NCBI GenBank assembly: GCA_021796435.1
Contig: JAJYXM010000016.1
Coordinates: 998,625 to 1,062,624, forward strand
Origin: a bacterium
GTDB lineage: Bacteria > Patescibacteriota > Patescibacteriia > 2-12-FULL-60-25
Direction of reading: 5' to 3'
Length of the DNA stretch: 64,000 nt
Made by a program: the position numbers and the translations under genes. This document shows, one piece after another, positions 41,512 through 50,843 of this stretch. A model generated the notes under the pieces. That model ran no database searches, had not been told where the DNA came from, and was given only the letters and a program-made list of their open reading frames with translations. Numbering within the stretch: position 1 is the stretch's first letter; each line of letters starts with the position of its first letter.

Positions 41512-41988
41512 TCAATTCAGCCGCCACAATTCGAAATTGACCAGGGAGGCGAACGAAACCCAGAGGAAGTAAGGTATGAGCAGATATGCGGCTAACGGCT
41601 TGATACGTCGGAAGAGAAAGAATAAGACGATGATGAAAATCCAGATCGCGAAGATGCCTACTAGTCCCGTTATCGGGCTGCGCAGGCCGAAGAACATCCA
41701 AGACCACGCGGCATTCAAGGCGAGATGAACGAGAAAGACGCTGACCGCGATTTTCACCTCTCGTTTTTTCCAGCCAGCTGACCAGATGAGATAGAGCGAA
41801 ATCCCCATCAAGGCGTAAAGAGTCGTCCAAACCGGACCGAAAAGCCAGTTGGGCGGCGCGAAAGACGGCCGAATGAGAGTCGCGTACCAGGTAGGGATGG
41901 CTGACATGGTGAAGACAGAACCTATCGCTCCGGCAGCTTCACAGAGAAGGATGAAAGCGACTAAGACTAAAATGTTTTTTGGGCGCAT
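41512..41988 (-). CDS. TspO/MBR-family membrane protein
   Basis: The 158-residue protein has five membrane helices with the family residues 'WYATLIRPSFAPPNWLFGPVWTTLYALMG' region (about 34-62) and 'ALNAAWSWMFF', diagnostic of TspO. TspO proteins bind porphyrins and similar molecules and respond to stress. The ATG follows a TACACT box by nine bases. Confidence 0.92.
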   Translation of the reverse strand: MRPKNILVLVAFILLCEAAGAIGSVFTMSAIPTWYATLIRPSFAPPNWLFGPVWTTLYALMGISLYLIWSAGWKKREVKIAVSVFLVHLALNAAWSWMFFGLRSPITGLVGIFAIWIFIIVLFFLFRRIKPLAAYLLIPYFLWVSFASLVNFELWRLN

Positions 41989-41997
41989 ATTGAGGAT

Positions 41998-42003
41998 AGT
42001 GTA
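41998..42003 (-). promoter_or_regulatory. -10 box TACACT for tspO
   Basis: On the minus strand TACACT lies nine bases before the ATG at 41988, the same close spacing as at 2943, 14173, 24904, 35101 and 17375. Confidence 0.4.
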
Positions 42004-42108
42004 GCTTAAAATCGCTCCCCGACATAGAAAAACACAACTAACGCTTGCATATCTTGATTAATAGAGTGTCTTTTGATACCTTTACGCCAGCTCGTCATAT
42101 TTTCGCCT

Positions 42109-43935
<1,827 letters not shown>

Positions 43936-44022
43936 AGTAGTTTATAAATTCTTTAACGATTTTTTATTATTTATTAATTTTTTCTTGACCTTTCTTTTAC
44001 CCATATCTCTTTAAAATAACGG

Positions 44023-44046
44023 CAGGGCTCCCTTTCGAGAGCCCTG
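44023..44046. terminator. Hairpin between repressor and recombinase genes
   Basis: An eight-base-pair stem CAGGGCTC/GAGCCCTG lies six bases after the repressor stop (minus strand). There is only a weak T-rich tail, so it may be a partial terminator. The AT-rich stretch 43936-44022 holds no gene and probably contains the recombinase promoter. Confidence 0.5.
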
Positions 44047-44051
44047 TTTCG

Positions 44052-44768
44052 CTAATACTTCTTTATGTGGTAAACGAGCCGACCTATCATCTTGCTCTCC
44101 TTGAGATGGTAGGTCTTTTTAAAGCCTTCCGTCTCCGGCCGGAGCTCAAGATATTCGCCCCGTTCGTGGTAGTACGTCATCACTGGTCCGTCGGGCGTTA
44201 CCATGATGACAATATCTCCATTTTTTACTTCGGCGTCCGCGTCGAGAACGATCAAGTCTCCGGTGACGATACCAGCGTCGGGTAATGTGAGCCCATTTAC
44301 CCGAAAACCGAACACCCGATGGCCGGATGGCAGACCGTCTTTGGGGAGCAAAACAAAATCAGTCGTCCGATCCAAATGCTCATCAAGATTATCAATCGGA
44401 ATTGCGACCAACACCGGCAACCTGTAGTGGCCGTCGGTAGAAAAAGTCTTTTTCAATTCCTCAAGTCCTTGCTCAAGTTTGCTCGTGGCTTCATGCACGC
44501 GCTTTTCGCCAACATCTTTGATGTTGAATTTATAATCACTGTCTTTGCTGACCTGTTGGATCTTGCCCTCGGTCCATTGTCGCTTCACTTCTTCTTCGGG
44601 GAGTTGGTACGCCTTTGCCAAAGAAGCCAGCTGTTTTTGAGATGGCACCCGGGCCCCCGTCTCCAGCTGGCTTATATAGCTCGAAGAAAAACCGAGCCGG
44701 TCGGCCAGCTCTTTTATAGTCCAATTATTCGATTCTCTTTGCTTTTTTAAGTATGTGCCAAATGACAT
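44052..44768 (-). CDS. Phage repressor: HTH plus LexA/S24-fold domain
   Basis: The 238-residue protein has an N-terminal XRE helix-turn-helix ('TIKELADRLGFSSSYISQLE', about 17-36) and a C-terminal S24 domain ('FGFRVNGLTLPDAGIVTGDLIVLD', 'NGDIVIMV'). In self-cleaving repressors the first block reads Gly-x-Ser-Met and a later strand carries Lys. Here Ser is replaced by Thr in 'GLTL', and the Lys region reads 'GPVMTYYHERG' without Lys. RecA-triggered autocleavage therefore looks lost. It is the divergent partner of the Cro-like gene at 44925, with operators between them. Confidence 0.88.
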   Translation of the reverse strand: MSFGTYLKKQRESNNWTIKELADRLGFSSSYISQLETGARVPSQKQLASLAKAYQLPEEEVKRQWTEGKIQQVSKDSDYKFNIKDVGEKRVHEATSKLEQGLEELKKTFSTDGHYRLPVLVAIPIDNLDEHLDRTTDFVLLPKDGLPSGHRVFGFRVNGLTLPDAGIVTGDLIVLDADAEVKNGDIVIMVTPDGPVMTYYHERGEYLELRPETEGFKKTYHLKESKMIGRLVYHIKKY

Positions 44769-44769
44769 A

Positions 44770-44787
44770 TTTGTTGGTTTTGCTTAA
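44770..44787. promoter_or_regulatory. Operator O3 (degenerate)
   Basis: A TTGCTTAA half-site (44780-44787) with a poor partner half TTTGTTGG lies in the leader just before the repressor start. Binding here could limit repressor expression. Confidence 0.4.
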
Positions 44788-44813
44788 TTCTTGCCCTACG
44801 ACCTATTGAGGTA

Positions 44814-44842
44814 ATGATAGCAAATTTGTGAATATTAAGCAA
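44814..44842 (-). promoter_or_regulatory. Repressor promoter (PRM-like)
   Basis: On the minus strand TTGCTT (44842-44837) and TATCAT (44819-44814) are exactly 17 bases apart. The -35 box lies in one half of operator O1. Confidence 0.55.
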
Positions 44843-44851
44843 CTTTGCTTA
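44835..44851. promoter_or_regulatory. Operator O1
   Basis: TTAAGCAACTTTGCTTA has inverted half-sites TTAAGCAA and TTGCTTA(T) with two central bases. It overlaps the -35 box of the repressor promoter. Confidence 0.65.
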
Positions 44852-44875
44852 TCCACAAGTCAGATTATGGACAAG

Positions 44876-44893
44876 TTAAGCAAAATTGCTTAA
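44876..44893. promoter_or_regulatory. Operator O2 (perfect half-sites)
   Basis: TTAAGCAAAATTGCTTAA has perfect eight-base inverted half-sites around AA, 41 bases from O1 (about four helical turns). It overlaps a TTGCTT -35 for the cro-like gene. Confidence 0.7.
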
Positions 44894-44915
44894 TATGACT
44901 ATAGAGGTCTATTAG
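44886..44915 (+). promoter_or_regulatory. Candidate promoter of the cro-like gene
   Basis: TTGCTT (44886-44891) inside O2 and TATTAG (44910-44915), 18 bases apart. The ATG at 44925 follows nine bases later, again a probable leaderless start. Confidence 0.4.
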
Positions 44916-44924
44916 CTAAACACT

Positions 44925-45131
44925 ATGAATAAAACACCAACAAACATACGGCTTAGAGATCTCCGGATCAAGAAAGGGCTGACGCAATATCAGCTCGCCC
45001 GAATTCTTGGTTTTCGGCACAACACTGCGATCAGCCGATATGAGACCGGTCGCAAGCGGCCGAATCTCGAAACTGCCCAGCGAATCGCCCTCGCGCTGGG
45101 CGCAACGGTAGAGGAGATCTTTCTGCCGTAG
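44925..45131 (+). CDS. Cro-like XRE-family regulator
   Basis: The 68-residue protein is a single XRE helix-turn-helix ('LTQYQLARILGFRHNTAISRYE', about 19-40) with 'RKRPNLETAQRIALALG'. Small size and divergent position to the repressor identify it as the Cro-type switch protein of the phage. It is probably repressed from O2 and starts the early rightward transcript. Confidence 0.9.
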   Translation: MNKTPTNIRLRDLRIKKGLTQYQLARILGFRHNTAISRYETGRKRPNLETAQRIALALGATVEEIFLP

Positions 45132-45184
45132 CGGAGGGCAAAGTCGGATCAATAAGTGTGAGGTCACTTTATGAACCGCACTAC

Positions 45185-45463
45185 ATGTCAACACCAACAA
45201 AGGACGAGGAAGCTCTTTTGGAGCTTACGAAAGGCGCACTCGCCGATGTTCTCGGCCGTGAGCCGACCAAGCAAGAGGTTTGGCGTGTCCATGCTGGCTT
45301 CAAGCGCATGGCATTCATGCTTTTGGAGCACTTAGATCACATCAAAAAGTATGACAACGAAAATCCTGATCAAGAGACTTATCCGGAAGATGTGGAGCCG
45401 GATAACGAAGAAGCCGCCGATGAGGGCGGAACTCTTGGCGAGGAGGGAAAGCCTCCTGCGTAA
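45185..45463 (+). CDS. Small phage protein of unknown function
   Basis: Starting at ATG 45185 the protein has 92 residues (a GTG at 45158 is possible). It has a helical N-terminal part ('EEALLELTKGALADVLG') and a highly acidic C-terminus rich in Asp, Glu and Pro. No domain is recognised. It lies in the early region between cro and the replication-type gene. Confidence 0.55.
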   Translation: MSTPTKDEEALLELTKGALADVLGREPTKQEVWRVHAGFKRMAFMLLEHLDHIKKYDNENPDQETYPEDVEPDNEEAADEGGTLGEEGKPPA

Positions 45464-45563
45464 CTTCAACATTCGCGAACTTGAAAATCCGATCCTGCGA
45501 AGGGACTTCTGCCGAGCGATGGACAACATTGACCGAGCTTTGCGTAAAGCTCGGGAGTGGTAG
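45420..45563 (+). CDS. Possible 47-residue phage protein
   Basis: The ATG at 45420 overlaps the end of the previous gene by 44 bases in another frame. The peptide is helical and strongly basic (about 12 Arg/Lys), in contrast to the acidic overlapping protein. A weak ribosome binding site and short length make this uncertain. Confidence 0.35.
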   Translation: MRAELLARRESLLRNFNIRELENPILRRDFCRAMDNIDRALRKAREW

Positions 45564-45653
45564 ACAGCCCCTTACTCTCCCCTCAATGGCGCCAGACGTG
45601 AGAGGAGCGATAAGGCGCGGTCTAGGTCGACCACCGCCTTAATTAGCTTGGCC

Positions 45654-46187
45654 ATGTCAGATGAAAAAATAAAAGTTAGAGATTTACGAAATGGCGATTG
45701 GTATTGGGTTAGCAAAGTGCTTCTTGATGAATATGGCGACAAACTCAAACCAATCGGCATCGCGATTTACAACTGCCTGGCGGCACATGCTAACCAGGAG
45801 GGTTTTTGTTTTCCATCGCACCAGCACATTGCCAACAAAATAGGCGCAAGTATTTCGAGTGTCCAACGAGGAATCCGTGATCTCATCAAACTCGGGATCA
45901 TCCGTAAGAGCCGCCGTCGCTATCACAACGTTTATTTCCTTTTAAAACTAGATAGGTCATATAGACCGAACTCAAAAGAGATCGGTCAGTCAGACCGGCA
46001 CATCGGTCATACAGACCGGTCAGATCGGTCTATGGGAACCACTAACAAGAATAAAGAAAAAGATTTAATTAAAAAGAATTACGCACGCGGTGAAAAAACT
46101 GGGGATAACTTAAACGAACTCAAGTCAAAGCTCATTGAAAAAATGTCGATGACTAGCCCTAAGCGAACGGCAATGGATGACACCTAA
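45654..46187 (+). CDS. Replication-type helix-turn-helix phage protein
   Basis: Starting at ATG 45654 (177 residues). The N-terminal half holds a winged helix ('FPSHQHIANKIGASISSVQRGIRDL', about 55-80) of the HTH_36/phage-O type, with the typical 'IYNCLAAHANQEGFCFPSH' lead-in. The C-terminal half is a basic, low-complexity linker with repeated Asp-Arg-Ser motifs encoded by repeated GGTCAGACCG-like DNA. In phages such repeats inside the replication gene are often the origin (iterons), so 45970-46030 is a candidate origin. Confidence 0.75.
   Translation: MSDEKIKVRDLRNGDWYWVSKVLLDEYGDKLKPIGIAIYNCLAAHANQEGFCFPSHQHIANKIGASISSVQRGIRDLIKLGIIRKSRRRYHNVYFLLKLDRSYRPNSKEIGQSDRHIGHTDRSDRSMGTTNKNKEKDLIKKNYARGEKTGDNLNELKSKLIEKMSMTSPKRTAMDDT
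45970..46030. repeat. Short repeats in the replication gene, possible phage origin
   Basis: Repeated units around CGGTCAGACCGG, CGGTCATACAGACCGG and CGGTCAGATCGGTC lie in the middle of the replication-type gene. The arrangement resembles lambda-type iterons within gene O. This is an inference from pattern. Confidence 0.4.
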
Positions 46188-46343
46188 TTGCCCTTAACCG
46201 CCCGGGAAGTGGTCGAACCTCGGGCGATAAGAATTATTCAATAACACATGCTCGAGGATATCTGAAGCCGGATCCCGAAAGAACAACACTATTTTAAAGC
46301 TCTCGCCGGATTGGCAACAGAGAACCTACGGAAACAAAAAACT
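46188..46343 (+). other. Intergenic stretch, no clear gene
   Basis: I see no convincing reading frame or promoter here. The frame of the next gene extends back to a TTG at 46311. Confidence 0.4.
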
Positions 46344-46646
46344 ATGGACAAGGGGGAACAACCAAACGTCGCAAATTGCCCTCACTGCACCAAGATCATC
46401 TTCAAGGATGGTGTGTTTAATTCCGAGGCCTCATTCTCTACGCGTTGCCCACATTGCAATAAGTCGGTGAAAGTTATCGTCAAGCATAAGCTTGAGATAA
46501 TACTCATCGCCGTACACGATGAGCAAAAGCCAAAGAAGACGGGTCCGGGTACACACCTCGTTGTGTTGCTTCTTGTGTTGTACTTGCCGCCCATTCTCCA
46601 CCGAGTAATGGAAAGCATGGACAATATTACCGACCTACTAACCTGA
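46344..46646 (+). CDS. Small zinc-ribbon membrane protein of phage
   Basis: Starting at ATG 46344 (100 residues; TTG 46311 possible). It has a four-Cys zinc ribbon ('CPHC' twice, about residues 13-16 and 34-37), a spacer and one hydrophobic helix near the C-terminus (about 72-90). The function is unknown. It is the last rightward early gene before the reversed defence operon and ends 22 bases before a two-way terminator. Confidence 0.55.
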   Translation: MDKGEQPNVANCPHCTKIIFKDGVFNSEASFSTRCPHCNKSVKVIVKHKLEIILIAVHDEQKPKKTGPGTHLVVLLLVLYLPPILHRVMESMDNITDLLT

Positions 46647-46667
46647 CAAGCTATTTGAAAGATAGAA

Positions 46668-46700
46668 GCAAAAAGGAGCTCTTTGAAAGCCCCTTTTTGC
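46668..46700. terminator. Bidirectional terminator
   Basis: GCAAAAAGGAGCT and AGCCCCTTTTTGC pair with one mismatch, giving A/T-rich flanks in both directions. It lies between the convergent phage early genes and the nine-gene minus-strand operon. Confidence 0.8.
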
Positions 46701-46737
46701 CTTATATTTGCCTCTGTGGCGCGTTTTGGCCTTATTT

Positions 46738-47490
46738 CTACTGATACTTACAGATTGCCTCAACATAACGGCAATAATCACAATCTGGCTTGCCCGTAGG
46801 GATCTCGCTTTGATTGAGACACCGGTGAGCGTCGATGATTGCCTTTTCCACCCAAGAGTCGTCGCCTTTGTATGGAATGAGCGTCAATTCAAATTCAAGT
46901 TTTCCATCAAACGCCTTGCGATCAGTTTGGCCATTACAATACACAAAATAACCGGTATCGGAGACTTTATGGCCGCGCTGGCGGAGTAGCCACTGATACA
47001 CTTCCATTTGCCGCTTATAGCTGTTCTGCCACTCTTTATTCAATTCCGTAATGTCCTCGCTCTTAGCAGTACTTTTATAATCAACGACAATATATTCGCC
47101 CTGCGAATTTTGCCAAAGATCATCTATCGCGCCATACACTAAAAAATTTGTTGCCTCATGCAAACATTGAATGCCGGTAAAATTGTGCCGCCACTTTTCT
47201 AAGTCCTCATGCGGCACTGGCCGTGCGTCCACGCCGTACTTTTCAATCAAGGCGTGCTTCGTACCATTTAATCGGTGGATATCAAACTCCAATTTCAAAA
47301 GATGGTCTACGGCCGAGTTCAGTGCGAATGGAAAGCCCGGTGGCCGACCGACGCCAAGCTTACGATCATAATAAAAACAGCGAGGGCAATCTAAAAAGAG
47401 CTCGATCTTGGAGCGAGATAATTTAAAGGGCTCCGATGAAGCCGGATCATATAAACCTCTAACTCTTTGTGGTGTGTAGTACTCTGACAT
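46738..47490 (-). CDS. Cas4/RecB-like PD-(D/E)XK nuclease
   Basis: The 250-residue protein has 'LSRSKIELFLDCPRCFYYDR' with Cys pair, a nuclease core with 'YGAIDDLW' and 'YIVVDYKST' (motif with acidic residue and Lys), a QhxxY-like 'QMEVYQWLL' and a C-terminal 'CDYCRYVEAIC' that completes a four-Cys iron-sulfur site. This is the layout of Cas4/AddB-type exonucleases. No CRISPR repeats are seen, so it is not a CRISPR gene. It starts two bases after the NurA stop and is the last gene of the operon. Confidence 0.85.
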   Translation of the reverse strand: MSEYYTPQRVRGLYDPASSEPFKLSRSKIELFLDCPRCFYYDRKLGVGRPPGFPFALNSAVDHLLKLEFDIHRLNGTKHALIEKYGVDARPVPHEDLEKWRHNFTGIQCLHEATNFLVYGAIDDLWQNSQGEYIVVDYKSTAKSEDITELNKEWQNSYKRQMEVYQWLLRQRGHKVSDTGYFVYCNGQTDRKAFDGKLEFELTLIPYKGDDSWVEKAIIDAHRCLNQSEIPTGKPDCDYCRYVEAICKYQ

Positions 47491-47492
47491 AG

Positions 47493-48851
47493 CTATATGC
47501 GATACGTGGTTGACTTACTGATAGTCGTCTTTGCAAACTTTTCAAGAATCGCCGAACTCGGATGATCGGCCAAAGAAACCAATTTGTTTGCGAGAGCCAC
47601 GGGGAAAAGCGCGTTGTCGTACATATCGCAACGCAACTTTTGAATATTGCTTAAGATGACATCAATATTTTTAAAATCACTCTTTTGAGGTTTCAAAACC
47701 ACGTCGGCATTTTTTGTTGGAACGGTTACCACGTAGATTTTTTCATCCATTGATTTGAATATCATCTTTGCACTGTAGTAAGAACTGCGAGCATAGGGTG
47801 CACTTGGATCAGCCTTACCGGGCAAAATGTATCTATAAATATAATCATTGTTCAAAAGCAATACCGTGCCCGGCTTCAGTTTCTTACCGATCTCGTCTGC
47901 ATGTTCTACAAAGGGTCCGCTTTTCTCTAGCCCTGCCAAAAATAGATTGTGCTTTTCGATAAGAAAGTTGGTCAAATTTCGCAACGGCTTTTGCATGTTG
48001 GCGGTTTGTCCAAAAAATGCCAAAGGTCCATCTTTGATGAAAAGTGTTTCGCTAAGAATTGCTGGTTTGGTCTCAAGTATGGCCTTGATGAGGTGGACGA
48101 TAATAATCTGCTCTACGAGCACCGTTACATAGCCAAGAACGCCGCCTGCGCCTATCTCGTCATCAATGGCCTCATGCAACCTAAAAATATCTGTGAGATA
48201 TATTTCCTCTTTGCAGTTAGGGCATTGGAAAGTGAAATCAGCTTTTTTGGTTTTTGTGCCAAGTGGCACGTCTCTTTGTCCGCAATGAGGACAGCTTGCA
48301 AGAACATACTCATCAAGCGGCGTATCGTATTCTTGGAAGACGAGCCATCGTAGTGTTTCTGCAAATGTTTCGCCGCCTGATCCTTTTACGAAAAAATCAA
48401 ATAATGTTTTCCTAAAAGATTCTTTAAAAGAAGAGGCCTCTTTTAATAAAATGTTCTTTGTCGGCAAAGTCAGTTTGTATCTTTGAATTGTATTGAGCTT
48501 GGCGATATCCTCGGGGTCGATAAACGTCTTTTTTGATATGGCTTCCAGATCCTCGGTTTTGAAGATCAACGCACCAAATTGGAAAAACGTAAGGGTTGAA
48601 GATGGAAAATCTTGTTTAACAAAGACTTCCGAACGACCACCATCCACCGCCACAATATGTTTTATTGGATTGTTCTCTAGTGGCTCTAAGGTGAACTGCA
48701 AATTTGTCGGTACATCTACATCCTCGGCGGCCTTTGGCAAATTGCATTTATCCAAAAACTCCGAGACTTCCGGATCTCGAATAATGTATCCATGCGATGA
48801 TTTGCTTGCGTATTCGTTCGGTCTGCGACCGTCTTTGCTTGAGTAAGACAT
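47493..48851 (-). CDS. NurA-domain nuclease
   Basis: The 452-residue protein has the NurA acidic site 'HIVAVDGGRSEVFV', a second acidic block ('IKDGPLAFFGQ') and a C-terminal 'YDNALFPVALANKLVSLAD' region. A four-Cys zinc ribbon is inserted (about 180-215). NurA is an exonuclease that works on the HerA hexamer to resect DNA ends in archaea and some bacteria. The herA gene is directly upstream (three bases), so the pair is intact. Confidence 0.88.
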   Translation of the reverse strand: MSYSSKDGRRPNEYASKSSHGYIIRDPEVSEFLDKCNLPKAAEDVDVPTNLQFTLEPLENNPIKHIVAVDGGRSEVFVKQDFPSSTLTFFQFGALIFKTEDLEAISKKTFIDPEDIAKLNTIQRYKLTLPTKNILLKEASSFKESFRKTLFDFFVKGSGGETFAETLRWLVFQEYDTPLDEYVLASCPHCGQRDVPLGTKTKKADFTFQCPNCKEEIYLTDIFRLHEAIDDEIGAGGVLGYVTVLVEQIIIVHLIKAILETKPAILSETLFIKDGPLAFFGQTANMQKPLRNLTNFLIEKHNLFLAGLEKSGPFVEHADEIGKKLKPGTVLLLNNDYIYRYILPGKADPSAPYARSSYYSAKMIFKSMDEKIYVVTVPTKNADVVLKPQKSDFKNIDVILSNIQKLRCDMYDNALFPVALANKLVSLADHPSSAILEKFAKTTISKSTTYRI

Positions 48852-48854
48852 AGA

Positions 48855-50843
48855 TTATTTTTTTGCCGTGAACCTGTCGATTTGAACCGGCACAACGAAA
48901 GGATTTGAGTATGTTTTCATTCTCACAAAACCTTTATCCTTTGCCGGACTGAATCGCGTTAAGCCAGTCGTAAAGTCCGTGAAGTCATAGTACTTTCTCA
49001 ACTCCTTTAGCTCATCCTCGTTATTGAGGTGCGCGATAAACCAATTTTGCGTGTTTTTGAGAATGTTGGAGCTGATGGAGCTAACTTCTTGCGTAGCGTA
49101 AATGAGACCGAGGTTGAGCTTTGCACCCTCTTTGGCCAAGCGGTTATAGATTTGCGTAAGATCCGTGTTGTTTCCTTTCGGGAAGAGGTTGTGAGCTTCT
49201 TCAAAGTAGAACTGGATAAAGTTATTCGGGCTTGTCGATGTGAAGTTTTGCATTGCGTCGGCAAAAATCTTTTCACATATCTGACCCGAAAATAGCTCTT
49301 GAACTTCGGGGTTGCCTTGTGAGAGGTCAATGATAATAATCTTGCCATCGCGTAGGGCCCCGATGATTTCAAGCGAGAATGGCTTATCGACGGTATCAGT
49401 GTGCAAGCCGATCATTGGGCGTAGCTTTTGGTAGCCGCTGATATTAGCCGCTTTGCCCGGTGTGCGCTTACGAGTAAGGAACATCAACAAGGCCTTTAGG
49501 TCCTCATCAGCCCATTCGTGGCCGTTTTCGCGCTTGTACTTATCAAAGTACTCATTGTCGTAATTGTCCCAGATTCCAGTAAACCAGTTGGTTGCTTCCT
49601 CTAAGGTGATACCGGTGGACGGGTCAATCTTACCCTCGGCCTGAACGATCTGGTTGAGGTCTTTATTGCCCTTGAAGGTAACCTTGAAATTCGCTGGCAC
49701 TTTGAAACCGGCTTTGTAGAGACAGCAGAAATACGCCGCTTTCTTCCGATTAAAGCGAGTTACTGCGCTTACATCTTTCGGATCCTCGGGCTCTGTAAAA
49801 TCAACTTCTCTAAAGCTGGCTACATAATCACCCTCTTTTTCAGCGAGAGAGGAAGCAATCAACTCAAAGCCAGTATAAAGGTCGTTGTAAAAATTTACCT
49901 TCATCACCTTGAAGCCGGTCTTTGGTAAAACGCTGTAGCGTATCACCCGGTCCTTAAAGAGATCGAAGATTGCCGTACCCTCATCTTGCATGTTCGGATT
50001 GGCGTATTCACCATTGATGTCGAAGATGATCTGACCAATCGGTAGTTTCGGTAGGCCGGTCTTGGAGAAAGGATCGGTATCAGTCTGCGCTTTTCCGCCC
50101 GATTCTTTCTTGGCCTTGTCGCTGATCTCAACAGTCGCCTCAATGATTTTCTTAACGGTATTTGATTTACCGGTTCTCGTCATACCAAATAGAGCGGTAC
50201 GCTTGCCGATGAAGTCTTTGGGGCTTATATATACCGGCACTTCATCACTGCCATCTTGGAATCTAAGACTGGAGCTGTAGCGTACATGTCCAACTCGCAC
50301 GTCGCTTACGCCTCCGGCGACTTCCGCAAGATCCCGATAATTTACGATCTTTTCAAGCACTTTGCCTGATGGCTTATAGACGCTGTAATTGTGGGCACTG
50401 TAAAAGTTCTCAAGGTCCGCACCAAAGATTGTTTGGCCGCTTTTGTCTTTGTAGAACGTTCCCAAAATTCGACACTCCAAACCAGAAAAGCTGAAATGGT
50501 AACGTGTGTAGTCATCAAGCTGGCTTCCTTTGCCGGAAGTTTTTAGGTTGTCCTTGTAGTATTCGATCATTGAGCTCGTAACTTCGTTATCTGTTGGCAA
50601 TGCCTTTGGGGAGAGTGCGCGCAAGAGCAGTGCTTCTGATACGTTTTCCTCATTCTCGTAAAACGCCAAGAGAAAAGTACCTTGCGGAATGCCCCCGACT
50701 TTCTGTTTCCATGCGTCCGGTACTAGCACGCACGCTTTCTCATAATCCAAATAGAACGGCCTACCGATGAGAGCGTCGGCGGTTTTCGTCTCCTTGAAGA
50801 TATCGACTGAAGCTAATTCTTTTATTACATCTTTAGTGCTCAT
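48855..50843 (-). CDS. HerA-like DNA-translocating ATPase
   Basis: The 662-residue protein has an N-terminal HAS-barrel-like part, Walker A 'FGMTRTGKSNTVK', 'IIFDINGEYANP' and Walker B 'FYFEEAHNLFPKG', with the arginine-finger-type 'KEGAKLNLGLIYATQ' block. HerA hexamers pump DNA into NurA. Start overlaps the methyltransferase stop (ATGA). In the operon it follows restriction genes, which points to a defence or DNA-degradation role. Confidence 0.9.
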   Translation of the reverse strand: MSTKDVIKELASVDIFKETKTADALIGRPFYLDYEKACVLVPDAWKQKVGGIPQGTFLLAFYENEENVSEALLLRALSPKALPTDNEVTSSMIEYYKDNLKTSGKGSQLDDYTRYHFSFSGLECRILGTFYKDKSGQTIFGADLENFYSAHNYSVYKPSGKVLEKIVNYRDLAEVAGGVSDVRVGHVRYSSSLRFQDGSDEVPVYISPKDFIGKRTALFGMTRTGKSNTVKKIIEATVEISDKAKKESGGKAQTDTDPFSKTGLPKLPIGQIIFDINGEYANPNMQDEGTAIFDLFKDRVIRYSVLPKTGFKVMKVNFYNDLYTGFELIASSLAEKEGDYVASFREVDFTEPEDPKDVSAVTRFNRKKAAYFCCLYKAGFKVPANFKVTFKGNKDLNQIVQAEGKIDPSTGITLEEATNWFTGIWDNYDNEYFDKYKRENGHEWADEDLKALLMFLTRKRTPGKAANISGYQKLRPMIGLHTDTVDKPFSLEIIGALRDGKIIIIDLSQGNPEVQELFSGQICEKIFADAMQNFTSTSPNNFIQFYFEEAHNLFPKGNNTDLTQIYNRLAKEGAKLNLGLIYATQEVSSISSNILKNTQNWFIAHLNNEDELKELRKYYDFTDFTTGLTRFSPAKDKGFVRMKTYSNPFVVPVQIDRFTAKK

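Noticed and set aside
46738-47490. CRISPR association of the Cas4-like gene
   Set aside because: No repeat-spacer array or other cas gene is visible; the gene is coupled to nurA.
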